Below are positions 1 through 7,145 of a stretch of 13,940 nt of DNA, in pieces. The notes beneath the pieces are model-generated. The model was not told where the DNA came from. It worked only from the letters and a program-made list of their open reading frames with translations, and ran no database searches. Position numbers and translations under genes: made by a program. Numbering within the stretch: position 1 is the first letter of the stretch; every line of letters starts with the position of its first letter. The stretch comes from Phycisphaerales bacterium UBA1161 (GTDB lineage: Bacteria > Planctomycetota > Phycisphaerae > Tepidisphaerales > Tepidisphaeraceae), in contig DBZL01000011.1 of assembly GCA_002311745.1 (NCBI GenBank), positions 1-13,940 of the forward strand, in the 5' to 3' direction.

Positions 1-1701
1 TGCACAGGCGACAACGCCGGCGATTCGGTCGGGCCTTCGGCGGACGGTTTCGAGACTTACGGTGTGACCGGCGTGGCCCTGATCACCTTCATCCTCCTGG
101 CCATGCCCCAAAACATCCAGGTTCCGCTCTTGGTGTGGATCTTCGCCATGCGCCTGCTCATGGTGATCACCGCCGGCCTTTCCTACTGGATCAACGAATC
201 CCTGGCCCGTGCCAAATACGAAAACGCCGTCGAGATGGACTTTGAAAAGCCCCTGACCAGTCTGGTCTACATCACCAGCCTCGTGTCGATCCTGATGACC
301 TACCTCGGATCGTGGGTGCTGATCCGCCACATGGGCGACGGCGCGCTGTGGTGGAAGCTTTCCACGATCATTAGCTGCGGTACGGTGGCCGGGGCGGTGA
401 TTCCGGAATTCACCAAGATCTTCACCAGCGTCAACAGCCGTCACGTGCGCGAGATCGTCGACGCCAGCCGCGAGGGCGGCGCGTCCCTGAACATCCTCAG
501 CGGTCTGGTCGACGGAAACTTCTCCGCCTTCTGGATGGGCGGCTTCGTGATCGGCGGCCTCATGGCCATCGCCTACGGCATCTCCATCTGGGGCGGGCCG
601 GCCGGTGTGGCCTCCCTGCTCATCCCCAGCGCCAGCGCCGCCGTCGCCATCTTCGCTTTCGGCCTGGTCGCTTTCGGATTCCTGGGCATGGGCCCGGTCA
701 CCATCGCCGTCGACAGCTACGGCCCGGTCACCGACAACGCCCAGAGCATCTACGAACTGAGCATGATCGAAACCGTCCCCGGCGTCCGCGAGCAGGTCAA
801 ACGCGATTACAACGTCGACGTCGATTTCGAGCACTCCAAGCTGATGCTGGAGAAGAACGACGGGGCCGGCAACACCTTCAAGGCCACCGCCAAGCCCGTG
901 CTCATCGGCACCGCCGTCGTCGGCGCCACCACCCTGATCTTCTCCATCATCATGATGCTCACCAACGGCCTGCGCGACCAGGGGGCCATCGCCAAGCTCT
1001 CCGTCCTTTACGCCCCGTTCCTCCTGGGCTTGATCGCCGGCGGCGCCGAAATCTACTGGTTCACGGGCGCCAGCATGCAAGCCGTCGTCACCGGCGCCTA
1101 CCGCGCCGTCGAATTCATCAGACGCAACATGAACCTCGAAAGCACGGAAAAGGCCTCCACCAAGGACAGCATGCGCGTCGTGCAAATCTGCACCCGCTAC
1201 GCCCAGAAGGGAATGCTCAACATCTTCTTCGTCGTCTTCTTCAGCGCCTTGGCCTACGCCTGCATCGAGCCGTACTTCTTCATCGGCTTCCTGATCTCGA
1301 TGGCGACCTTCGGGCTCTTCCAGGCGATCTTCATGGCCAACGCCGGCGGGGCCTGGGACAACGCCAAGAAGGTCATCGAGGTCGTTCTGCGGCAAAAGGG
1401 CACCGAACTGCACGCCGCAACGGTCGTCGGCGACACCGTCGGCGATCCGTTCAAGGACACCTCTTCCGTGGCCCTGAACCCGATCATCAAGTTCACCACG
1501 CTGTTTGGCCTGCTGGCCATGGAACTGGCCCTGGGACTCAGGAAGAACCCCAATTTGCCGCCGCACCTGACCACGTGGCTGGCCATCGGGTTCTGCGTGA
1601 TCGCCCTGCTGTTCGTCTACCGCTCGTTCTACGGCATGCGGATTCGCAGCGGCGTATCGCGACAAGAGCCGGCCCCCGCGGAGATGGCCTCCGCCCGCTG
1701 A
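1..1701 (+). CDS. hppA: Membrane-bound H+-translocating pyrophosphatase, 5'-truncated
   Basis: The frame is open from base 1, so the gene starts outside the window; 566 residues are visible, and the GTG at 64 is internal. The enzyme hydrolyses pyrophosphate at the cytoplasmic face and pumps protons through a bundle of about 16 helices. Visible signatures are DNAGDSVGPSADGFETYG (fragment residues 4-21), the variant of the first DNVGD acidic motif; SDNAQ-like TDNAQSIYELS (about 244-254); and the C-terminal GDTVGDPFKDTS (477-488) with D478, D482, D486, followed by K497. The segment GNTFKA (290-295) has Lys294 where K+-dependent enzymes have Ala, so K+-independence is predicted. The upstream GADLVGKVE-type motif is missing only because of the window edge. 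The altered spellings (DNAGDSVG, TDNAQSIYEL) suggest the divergent, Na+-inhibited H+-PPase subfamily known from Chlorobium limicola and Cellulomonas fimi. Membership in that subfamily is inferred; the family assignment is secure. Confidence 0.96.
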   Translation, partial: CTGDNAGDSVGPSADGFETYGVTGVALITFILLAMPQNIQVPLLVWIFAMRLLMVITAGLSYWINESLARAKYENAVEMDFEKPLTSLVYITSLVSILMTYLGSWVLIRHMGDGALWWKLSTIISCGTVAGAVIPEFTKIFTSVNSRHVREIVDASREGGASLNILSGLVDGNFSAFWMGGFVIGGLMAIAYGISIWGGPAGVASLLIPSASAAVAIFAFGLVAFGFLGMGPVTIAVDSYGPVTDNAQSIYELSMIETVPGVREQVKRDYNVDVDFEHSKLMLEKNDGAGNTFKATAKPVLIGTAVVGATTLIFSIIMMLTNGLRDQGAIAKLSVLYAPFLLGLIAGGAEIYWFTGASMQAVVTGAYRAVEFIRRNMNLESTEKASTKDSMRVVQICTRYAQKGMLNIFFVVFFSALAYACIEPYFFIGFLISMATFGLFQAIFMANAGGAWDNAKKVIEVVLRQKGTELHAATVVGDTVGDPFKDTSSVALNPIIKFTTLFGLLAMELALGLRKNPNLPPHLTTWLAIGFCVIALLFVYRSFYGMRIRSGVSRQEPAPAEMASAR

Positions 1702-1726
1702 CCGGCGAATCATATGAAAACTTCGG

Positions 1727-1758
1727 AGCCCCGCATGCACATGCGGGGCTTCTTTTTT
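1727..1758 (+). terminator. Intrinsic terminator after hppA, probably shared with the convergent ATPase gene
   Basis: An 11-base perfect inverted repeat (AGCCCCGCATG at 1727-1737, CATGCGGGGCT at 1740-1750) is followed at once by TCTTTTTT. Allowing for a loop, this gives a 9-bp GC-rich stem and a U-tract, a textbook Rho-independent terminator for hppA, whose stop is 25 bases upstream. The convergent ATPase gene ends at 1757, inside the T-tract. On the minus strand the hairpin is followed by GAAGTTTTC, a weaker U-tract, so it may act in both directions. Confidence 0.9.
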
Positions 1759-3736
1759 AGCCGCGTCGCGTGCGACGCGCTTTGGCTTCCCCGCCGGCGA
1801 ACGTCGCCGTTGTCCCCGGCAGCAGCCGCGCGGAATTGAGGATGAAGATCAGTTCCGAGCCCACGTGAATCAGCGCCGCAAAGAGCGGACTGAGCATTCC
1901 GATCGCCGCCAAAGCCACCCCGATGCCGTCCACGATCAGCGTGCCGGAAAAGTTCGCGTAGATAATGCCGCGGCAGCGCCGCGCGATCCGCACCGTCTGG
2001 GCAAAATGCAGCAGGTCGTTGCCGATGAGCACGATGTCGGCGCTTTCGCGGGCCACGTCCGTGCCCGCTCCCATGGCCACCCCCACGTCCGCCTGCGCCA
2101 GCGCCGGGGCGTCGTTGATGCCGTCGCCGATCATGACGACTTTCCTGCCCTTGGCCCGCAGTGACTGGATCACCGCCACCTTCTGATCCGGAAGCAGTCC
2201 CGCCCGCACATCGCGCATCCCCAGTTGCCGGCCCACGTCCTGCGCGATCGCCGGTGAATCTCCCGTCAGCAGCACCGTGTCCATGCCCATCCTGCGCAGA
2301 TCGGCAATCGCCGCCGCCGACTCCGGACGCACCACGTCCGCGATTCCCAGCATTCCGATCAACCGCCCGCCGCGCCCCACCAGCGTGAACCGCTCCACGT
2401 CCCCCAGCGCGGCCAACTGCCGCGGATCGTAATTGTGCTCCTTGAGCAGCCGCAGGTTGCCCACGACGATTTCCTGGCCCGCGTGCCGGCATACCACTCC
2501 CTTGCCCGGCGTGTACTGAAATTGCTCCGGCTCGACCACCGGCAGCGACAGCTCCGCCGCCTTGTCCAGAATCGCCTTGGCCAGCGGATGCTCGCTTTTT
2601 CGCTCGGCGATGGCCGCCGCCTCCACCACGGCCTGAGGCGCCAGCCCGTCCATCGGCTGAATCGACGTCACTCGCGGCAGGCCCAGCGTCACCGTCCCCG
2701 TCTTATCCAGCACCACCGTGTCCACGTGGCCCAGCGATTCCAGGTAGATGCCCCCCTTGATGACCGCGCCGATGCGCGCCGCCCGGCCGATGGCGCCCAG
2801 GATCGCCAGCGGCGTCCCCGCCGCCACCCCGCACGCCCCGGCCACGATGATCACCGAGATCGTCGCCCGAATCGTCACCCCCATGTCGCGGCCCAATGCC
2901 ACCGAGATGATCAGCGTGATCAACGCGCAGACAAAAGCAAAATAGACCAGATACCCCGCCAGACGATCCGCCGTCTTCTGAATCGGCGCACGCAGTTGCT
3001 CGGCATGCTCCACGGCCTCGATGATCTTGCCGAAGGCCGTCTCCTTGCCGATGCCGCTGGCGCGCACTTCCAGGGCCCCGGATTGGTTGATCGTGCCGGC
3101 GTACACGCGGTCGCCGGGAGCTTTTTCCACGGGCATGGATTCACCGGTAATCGGCGACTGATCCACCGCCGAGTGCCCGTCCACGACGACGCCGTCCACC
3201 GGCAAACGGCTGCCCGGCTTGACGATCACGATCTGCCCCGTCTGCAACCGCTCCGCCGCCACCTGCTGCGTGACGCCGTCTTGCCGAATGGTCGCCTCGC
3301 GCGGCAAAAGGTCCAGCATGTGCTTGATCGCGTGCCGCCCGCGGTCCACCGTCAAGCCTTCCAGCACCTCCGCGATCAGCACGAAGAAAATGATGATCAG
3401 GGCCGTTTCGAATTGCCCGATGGCCAGCGCCGCCAGCAGCGCGATGGTCATCGACAATTCCATCGTCATCCGCCGCTGCCGCAGGTTTTGAAGGGCTTTT
3501 TGATAGATCGGCCAGCCGCCCACCAGCGCCGCCGTCACGCCGATGACGCTCACCTTCGCCAGCGGCTCCCACCACCGCAGCCACACGGCGACGATCCCCA
3601 CGCCCACCAGCGCAATGCGCGATGCCGTGATCCAGTCCACGTTGTGCTTGTGTGAGTGCTCGGCCTCGGAATCGCGGCCGTCTGCGGACGGACCGATAGC
3701 TCCCCTCTGGACCACCGGCTCAGTTTCGCACTGCAT
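1757..3736 (-). CDS. Heavy-metal translocating P1B-type ATPase without HMA domain
   Basis: A 659-residue P-type ATPase, predicted to export a transition metal across the inner membrane using ATP. Seen in order: a short N-terminus with a histidine patch HSHKH (27-31) and no CxxC metal-binding domain; membrane helices from about residue 35; actuator TGES (197-200); the membrane metal-site position; phosphorylation motif DKTGT (344-348); nucleotide-binding SEHP (381-384); TGDS (491-494); hinge GDGINDAP (537-544); and last helices containing HVGSE (about 624-628) and LNSARLL (633-639). The expected CPC/SPC triad in the sixth helix reads G300-A301-C302, so its proline is lost and one Cys is kept. 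The missing HMA domain and the HxGS...N..RLL ending resemble P1B-4 enzymes (Co/Fe/Ni/Zn export), but metal specificity cannot be assigned. The start is 5 bp after the regulator's stop and has no clear Shine-Dalgarno site, so it is probably cotranscribed and coupled. Confidence 0.93.
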   Translation of the reverse strand: MQCETEPVVQRGAIGPSADGRDSEAEHSHKHNVDWITASRIALVGVGIVAVWLRWWEPLAKVSVIGVTAALVGGWPIYQKALQNLRQRRMTMELSMTIALLAALAIGQFETALIIIFFVLIAEVLEGLTVDRGRHAIKHMLDLLPREATIRQDGVTQQVAAERLQTGQIVIVKPGSRLPVDGVVVDGHSAVDQSPITGESMPVEKAPGDRVYAGTINQSGALEVRASGIGKETAFGKIIEAVEHAEQLRAPIQKTADRLAGYLVYFAFVCALITLIISVALGRDMGVTIRATISVIIVAGACGVAAGTPLAILGAIGRAARIGAVIKGGIYLESLGHVDTVVLDKTGTVTLGLPRVTSIQPMDGLAPQAVVEAAAIAERKSEHPLAKAILDKAAELSLPVVEPEQFQYTPGKGVVCRHAGQEIVVGNLRLLKEHNYDPRQLAALGDVERFTLVGRGGRLIGMLGIADVVRPESAAAIADLRRMGMDTVLLTGDSPAIAQDVGRQLGMRDVRAGLLPDQKVAVIQSLRAKGRKVVMIGDGINDAPALAQADVGVAMGAGTDVARESADIVLIGNDLLHFAQTVRIARRCRGIIYANFSGTLIVDGIGVALAAIGMLSPLFAALIHVGSELIFILNSARLLPGTTATFAGGEAKARRTRRG

Positions 3737-3741
3737 CTAAA

Positions 3742-4173
3742 TCACGCCGACTTGGCGACCTCGCACAGCGGCAAAGAGCCCGCGCAGTTAATCAGCTCGG
3801 CAATGGTCGTGCTCCCAAACGACTGCTCGGTCTGCTCGAGCACGGCATCCAGCCGACGGTGCAGTGAACACAGGTTCGGCGCATGGCCGCCAAGGCCAAT
3901 CGGACAGGTGCGAATGCGCTTGACTGGGTCGATCGCGTTGACCACATCGAGCACGCTTAGTGTCTCCGCCGCGACCGTCAACGCATAACCCCCATGAATA
4001 CCACGCGTCGCCTTGATGATTCCCCCGCGCACCAAAAGGTGTAAAACCTTGGACAAATAGCTCACCGGAACCCGCGTCATGTGCGATATCTCTTGCGCGG
4101 TCAGCTTCTTAGAGTCGGATTGCGCCACCGCTACCGCAGCCCGTAACGCATATTCAACCGTTTGCGAAATCAT
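3742..4173 (-). CDS. Rrf2-family transcriptional regulator, probable Fe-S or redox/NO sensor
   Basis: A 143-residue Rrf2/BadM-type DNA-binding protein. The N-terminus MISQTVEYALRA is typical of the family. It is followed by a winged helix-turn-helix (about 25-65) with the recognition segment VPVSYLSKVLHLL and wing RGIHGGYAL (57-65). Four cysteines follow: C90, C102, C130 and C137. C90 and C102 lie in CPIGLGGHAPNLC (spacing C-x11-C), the region where IscR, NsrR and RirA carry cluster ligands, though the spacing is not identical to those. Cluster binding is therefore plausible but inferred. The minus-strand site AAGGA (4180-4184) lies 6 bases before the ATG and supports this start. It is the first gene of the operon with the P-type ATPase, and an inverted repeat overlaps its probable promoter, suggesting autoregulation and control of the divergent radical SAM operon. 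Confidence 0.93.
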   Translation of the reverse strand: MISQTVEYALRAAVAVAQSDSKKLTAQEISHMTRVPVSYLSKVLHLLVRGGIIKATRGIHGGYALTVAAETLSVLDVVNAIDPVKRIRTCPIGLGGHAPNLCSLHRRLDAVLEQTEQSFGSTTIAELINCAGSLPLCEVAKSA

Positions 4174-4330
4174 ACTGAGTCCTTAAATAAATTGCTAAAT
4201 TGATCTTGATATCTTTGAATTTAACAATTAACCTTTTCATGTCAAGCAAATACCCCGTTTACAGTGCCGAACTTGCGGTAGCTCTTGCGCCGGCCGTGGT
4301 TTAGAGAATGCTCGGATGGTGAGTTTCTGT
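4174..4330. promoter_or_regulatory. Divergent promoter region between the Rrf2/ATPase operon and the radical SAM operon
   Basis: The Rrf2-proximal part (4181-4240) is strongly AT-rich against GC-rich flanks. It holds the inverted repeat listed separately, two TTGAT copies (4200-4204 and 4206-4210), and a degenerate Fnr/Dnr-like TTGATATCTTTGAA (4206-4219) whose right half is poor. Minus-strand promoter sequences for the regulator should lie within 4185-4235. I could not place sigma-70 boxes confidently for either direction. From 4241 the GC content rises towards the radical SAM start. An ATG at 4308 is out of frame with the gene. Confidence 0.7.
4188..4231. promoter_or_regulatory. Inverted-repeat candidate operator for the Rrf2 regulator
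   Basis: TAAATTGCTAAATT (4188-4201) and AATTTAACAATTAA (4218-4231) are reverse complements at 12 of 14 positions, separated by 16 bp, so arm centres are 30 bp or about three helical turns apart. The left arm is itself TAAATT-GC-TAAATT. The left arm is 15 bp upstream of the Rrf2 start codon, where repressor binding would block transcription. No T-tract follows, so a terminator role is unlikely. Binding by the Rrf2 protein is an inference from position. Confidence 0.55.
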
Positions 4331-5419
4331 ATGGCCCCTTACACGGAACATGATTTCCCCACCAGTCCGCTCATCGTCTTCTACGAGATGACTCGGGCCT
4401 GCAACTTATTGTGCGTCCACTGCAGGGCTGATGCACAGCGGCAGCGGCATCCAGACGAGCTCACCACCCAGCAAGCCAAAGAGCTTTTCCAGCAACTCAA
4501 CGACTTTCCCCGAGCTCCGCTTCTCGTCCTGACCGGAGGCGATCCGTTCAAACGGCCGGATTTGTTCCAGCTCATCGCCTGGGCACGATCCCTCAATCTT
4601 GATGTGGCCTTATCGCCATCGGCCACGCCGCTGGTGACCGACCAGGCCATCGCCAACCTCAAGCGCGCCGGCCTGCATCGCATCTCCATGAGCCTCGACG
4701 GCGCCGATGCCCCCACCCACGATGGATTCCGCCGAGTTCCCGGCAGCTTCCAGCGGACGCTGCACATCATCGCGCAATGCCACGCGCATGGCTTGCCCAT
4801 GCAGGTCAACACCACCATCACCCGGCACAACTTCCAGCAGGTGGATGCCATGGCCGAGCTTTTAGCGGGGCTGGATATCTTGCTATGGTCGGTCTTCTTC
4901 CTGATCCCCACGGGCCGGGCCCTGGCCCAGCCGCGCATCGACCCGGCGGATTACGAAGTCGTCTTCGAAAAACTCTGGCAGCAAACTACCCGTCAAACCT
5001 ACGGCATCAAAACCACCGAGGCCCCCCACTACCGCCGGTACCTCTCGATCAAATCCGGCGCCGCCCCGCGCCTGACCGGCCGGCAGGTCGGCACCAACGA
5101 CGGCAAGGGGGTCATGTTCGTCAGCCACGTCGGCGAGATTTTCCCCAGCGGATTTTTGCCCATCCATTGCGGAAGATTTCCGCGCGACTCGGTGGTGGAT
5201 GTTTACCAAAACCATCCATTGTTCCGCGACCTGCGTAATCCCGATGCGCTGCGGGGCAAATGCGGCGTGTGCGAGTTCCGCCCGATCTGCGGCGGAAGCC
5301 GCTCCCGCGCCTACGCCGTGAGCGGCGATCCGCTGGCCGCCGAGCCCGATTGCGTTTACCTTCCCCAGGGTTGGACCGAAGGAGCCGCTCGTGCTGAGCA
5401 TCACCAACCTGCTGTGTGA
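4331..5419 (+). CDS. Radical SAM/SPASM protein, TIGR04053-like, AhbD/NirJ-related
   Basis: About 362 residues when started at ATG 4331. An in-frame ATG at 4316 adds five residues; 4331 is preferred because GGTGAG (4318-4323) lies 7 bases before it. The radical SAM cluster motif CNLLCVHC gives C24, C28 and C31 (C-x3-C-x2-C), with GGDP at 69-72 for SAM binding and a barrel including SPSATPL, MSLDGA and VNTTITRHN. The C-terminal SPASM-like region has C280 and the set C311-x2-C314-x5-C320-x20-C341, enough for an auxiliary Fe-S cluster. The N-terminal pattern FYEMTRACNLLCVHCRADA and the PTGRA region match the radical SAM family I know as TIGR04053, whose function I cannot state. The motif is also close to heme-synthesis enzymes such as AhbD. 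It is the first gene of a two-gene operon; its last 29 bases overlap the NirJ-like gene. The substrate is unknown. Confidence 0.9.
   Translation: MAPYTEHDFPTSPLIVFYEMTRACNLLCVHCRADAQRQRHPDELTTQQAKELFQQLNDFPRAPLLVLTGGDPFKRPDLFQLIAWARSLNLDVALSPSATPLVTDQAIANLKRAGLHRISMSLDGADAPTHDGFRRVPGSFQRTLHIIAQCHAHGLPMQVNTTITRHNFQQVDAMAELLAGLDILLWSVFFLIPTGRALAQPRIDPADYEVVFEKLWQQTTRQTYGIKTTEAPHYRRYLSIKSGAAPRLTGRQVGTNDGKGVMFVSHVGEIFPSGFLPIHCGRFPRDSVVDVYQNHPLFRDLRNPDALRGKCGVCEFRPICGGSRSRAYAVSGDPLAAEPDCVYLPQGWTEGAARAEHHQPAV
5379..5384 (+). promoter_or_regulatory. Strong Shine-Dalgarno site for the NirJ-like gene
   Basis: AAGGAG lies 6 bases before the GTG at 5391, inside the 3' end of the upstream radical SAM gene. 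It fixes the start and implies coupled translation. It is the clearest ribosome binding site in the window. Confidence 0.8.
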
Positions 5420-6566
5420 TCAAGCCGCCGGGAGCGAAGACCTCCGCTACGGCCACACCGCCGCCGCCGCGGGCGCCGACGCGACGCCGCGCCCGGTGGT
5501 CGTCTGGGCGATCACGCAAGCGTGCAATCTTCGCTGCGTTCACTGCTACGCATCGGCCTCGGCGGCGCCAGCGCCTAATGAACTATCGCACGATGAGGGG
5601 CGGGCCCTGCTGGATGATCTGCAAACGTTCAAGGTGCCCGCAGTGCTATTCAGCGGCGGCGAGCCGCTGGTCAGGCCGGATTGCGTCGATCTGATCGCCT
5701 ACGCCCGCCAGATCGGCCTGCGTTGCACGCTTTCCACCAATGGATTGCTGATTGATGATGCGATGGCCGACCGCCTGGCGGAGGTCGCCCTGCAATACAT
5801 CGGCATCAGCCTCGACGGCACGCAAGAGCGGCACGACCGCCTCCGCGGCCAACTTGGCGCATTTGACACGTCCCTGGCCGGGATTAATCGCTGCGTCAAA
5901 CGCGGCATCAAGGTCGGCGTGCGATTCACCATCCACGCCATGAACCACCAGGACCTCGAACCGATTTTCGACATCTGCCTCGCGCACGGCGTGCAGCGCT
6001 TGTGCATTTACCATCTCGCCTACGCCGGCAGAGCCGGCCACATGCAGAAGGTCGATCTCAGCGGCCCGCAAACGCGCCTGGTCATGGATCGGATTTTCTC
6101 CCGCACGCGCCAGCTCCACGCCGAGGGACACAAACTGGAAGTCCTGACCGTCGCCAACCACGCCGACGCGGCTTATCTGCTCCTGCACCTGCAAGCCATT
6201 GATTGGCCGCGTGCGGCGCTGGCGCAGCAGCGCCTGCTGGGCACAGGCGGCAACCGCTCCGGCTGCAACATCGCCTCCATCGACTCCGTCGGCTGTGTCC
6301 ACTACGACCAATTCAGTTGGCACTACACCTGCGGCAACATTCGCCAAAGTTCATTCAGCCAAATCTGGACCACCGCCGCCGATGAGCGGCTCGCGATTCT
6401 GCGCAACCGCGCCGGGCATCTGCCGCCGCGTTGCCAGAGCTGCCGGTTTTTGCCGATCTGCAACGGCAACCTGCGAACGCGAGCCGAAGCCGCCACGGGC
6501 AACTGGCTCGGCGAAGACCCCGGCTGCTATCTGACGAATGACGAGATCACCGCGGCAGTGGTATAA
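5391..6566 (+). CDS. NirJ-like radical SAM/SPASM protein (heme d1 or alternative heme biosynthesis type)
   Basis: A 391-residue protein with GTG start after AAGGAG. It matches NirJ from end to end as I remember it: N-terminal MLSITNLL, VVWAITQACNLRCVHCY (C45, C49, C52), FSGGEPLVRPD (GGEP 89-92), LSTNGLLID, YIGISLDG, GIKVGVRFT (172-180), HLAYAGR (208-214), an NHADAAY segment (256-262), and the ending EDPGCYLT. NirJ acts on 12,18-didecarboxysiroheme, removing propionate side chains during heme d1 synthesis; AhbC is the related heme enzyme. The SPASM region has C292, C302, C314, C348, C351, C357 and C379, so one or two auxiliary clusters could bind. No nirS, nirF, nirE or ahb partner is in the window, so the natural substrate may be another tetrapyrrole or something different. 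It is cotranscribed with the preceding radical SAM gene, with a 29-bp overlap. Confidence 0.9.
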   Translation: MLSITNLLCDQAAGSEDLRYGHTAAAAGADATPRPVVVWAITQACNLRCVHCYASASAAPAPNELSHDEGRALLDDLQTFKVPAVLFSGGEPLVRPDCVDLIAYARQIGLRCTLSTNGLLIDDAMADRLAEVALQYIGISLDGTQERHDRLRGQLGAFDTSLAGINRCVKRGIKVGVRFTIHAMNHQDLEPIFDICLAHGVQRLCIYHLAYAGRAGHMQKVDLSGPQTRLVMDRIFSRTRQLHAEGHKLEVLTVANHADAAYLLLHLQAIDWPRAALAQQRLLGTGGNRSGCNIASIDSVGCVHYDQFSWHYTCGNIRQSSFSQIWTTAADERLAILRNRAGHLPPRCQSCRFLPICNGNLRTRAEAATGNWLGEDPGCYLTNDEITAAVV

Positions 6567-6764
6567 GTCCTGAACTCACATGGGGCTGCCTGCCGCGTGC
6601 TAATTTGGCTTCACTGCGCGCACGGATAGTAAAACCGATGCATCGCTTGCTCTGGCCTGATGTTGCGCTCAAAAAGGGTGCAATTTTTCAAAAAATTTTT
6701 TCCCCCCATGTCCGGAAGCAGACTAGAATTTGGCGGGGTTGTTCCTCCCTAAATCTATTGATGA

Positions 6765-6908
6765 CAGCCAATTGCGCGTGACGGAAAACGGCGGGAACGG
6801 GCCCAAATTTTCGTAAGCTGTTGGCTGGATTACGGTTATGAAAAAAATGGAGCGGAACCTTCACCCCCGCGAGGACCATAGGGGGTTGTGTTTTGGTCCC
6901 CTATTTTT
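6765..6908 (+). ncRNA. Candidate small structured RNA ending in a terminator-like hairpin
   Basis: CAGCCAA (6765-6771) can pair with TTGGCTG (6821-6827). The stem can extend with TTGCG (6772-6776) against CGTAA (6812-6816) using one G-U pair and a 4-base bulge. About 50 bases later comes the hairpin ATAGGGG/CCCCTAT with a T5 tail. A structured element ending at an intrinsic terminator, far from the upstream gene's stop, suits an sRNA or a leader with attenuation. The 5' end is unknown and I recognise no RNA family. Confidence 0.3.
6878..6908 (+). terminator. Terminator-like hairpin in the 6567-7145 gap
   Basis: ATAGGGG (6878-6884) and CCCCTAT (6898-6904) form a perfect 7-bp stem with a 13-base loop, and T5 (6904-6908) follows. 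It lies 312 bases past the NirJ-like stop, too far to be the usual terminator of that operon unless the 3' UTR is long. It fits the end of a separate short transcript. Confidence 0.55.
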
Positions 6909-7145
6909 GCGCTAAAAACCGTCTCCTCGAGCCGCCCCCTCCGGCGGCAAAATCGAAGCGGAATTTCGGCTACACGCCGACCTCAACCGCCTTTCACAGC
7001 CCGGCTTGAACGACGCCAGGGCGTGTCGAGAGACGCGCCTTAATTGCAGCCGCAATAGCGCGATGATAATCTGTTGGTAAAATCATGGATCATGGCAACG
7101 TGTTCATATATGCCTGCCAAATTTAACATTGCCAAGACTTCTTTG

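Larger units (their letters stand above)
6567..7145. other. Long intergenic region without a convincing gene
   Basis: About 580 bases of lower GC than the flanks. Items seen: a 10-bp perfect palindrome CGATGCATCG (6636-6645); the A/T block AAAAAATTTTTT (6690-6701) followed by CCCCCC, likely curved DNA; stem-forming sequence at 6765-6827; a terminator-like hairpin at 6878-6908; and a GC hairpin GCCGCC/GGCGGC (6931-6948). A 63-codon minus-strand frame (6688-6879) has no recognisable features, so I do not call it. The last part may contain alternative starts (7074 TTG, 7092 ATG, 7110 ATG) of the following lipoprotein gene. Confidence 0.6.

Noticed and set aside
64..1701. GTG 64 as the true hppA start.
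   Set aside because: The frame stays open to base 1 and the upstream residues carry the conserved DNxGD motif, so the gene is cut by the window edge.
2435..3655. 406-codon plus-strand open frame opposite the ATPase gene.
   Set aside because: Its translation is low-complexity (Arg, His, Gln rich) and mirrors the ATPase codons; the ATPase motifs are intact on the minus strand.
4206..4219. Fnr/Dnr-type box TTGATATCTTTGAA.
   Set aside because: The left half is exact but the right half is TTGAA rather than ATCAA, so it is too degenerate to call.
6709..6725. TGTCCGGAAGCAGAC resembles the GGAA-loop region of SRP (4.5S) RNA.
   Set aside because: The SRP core needs the longer GUCCGGAAGGAAGCAGCC pattern with a symmetric loop and a closing long stem. 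Here the internal GGAA is missing and no long stem surrounds it.
6688..6879. 63-codon minus-strand open frame.
   Set aside because: No family features and no ribosome site; its start lies in the terminator-like hairpin. Probably chance.
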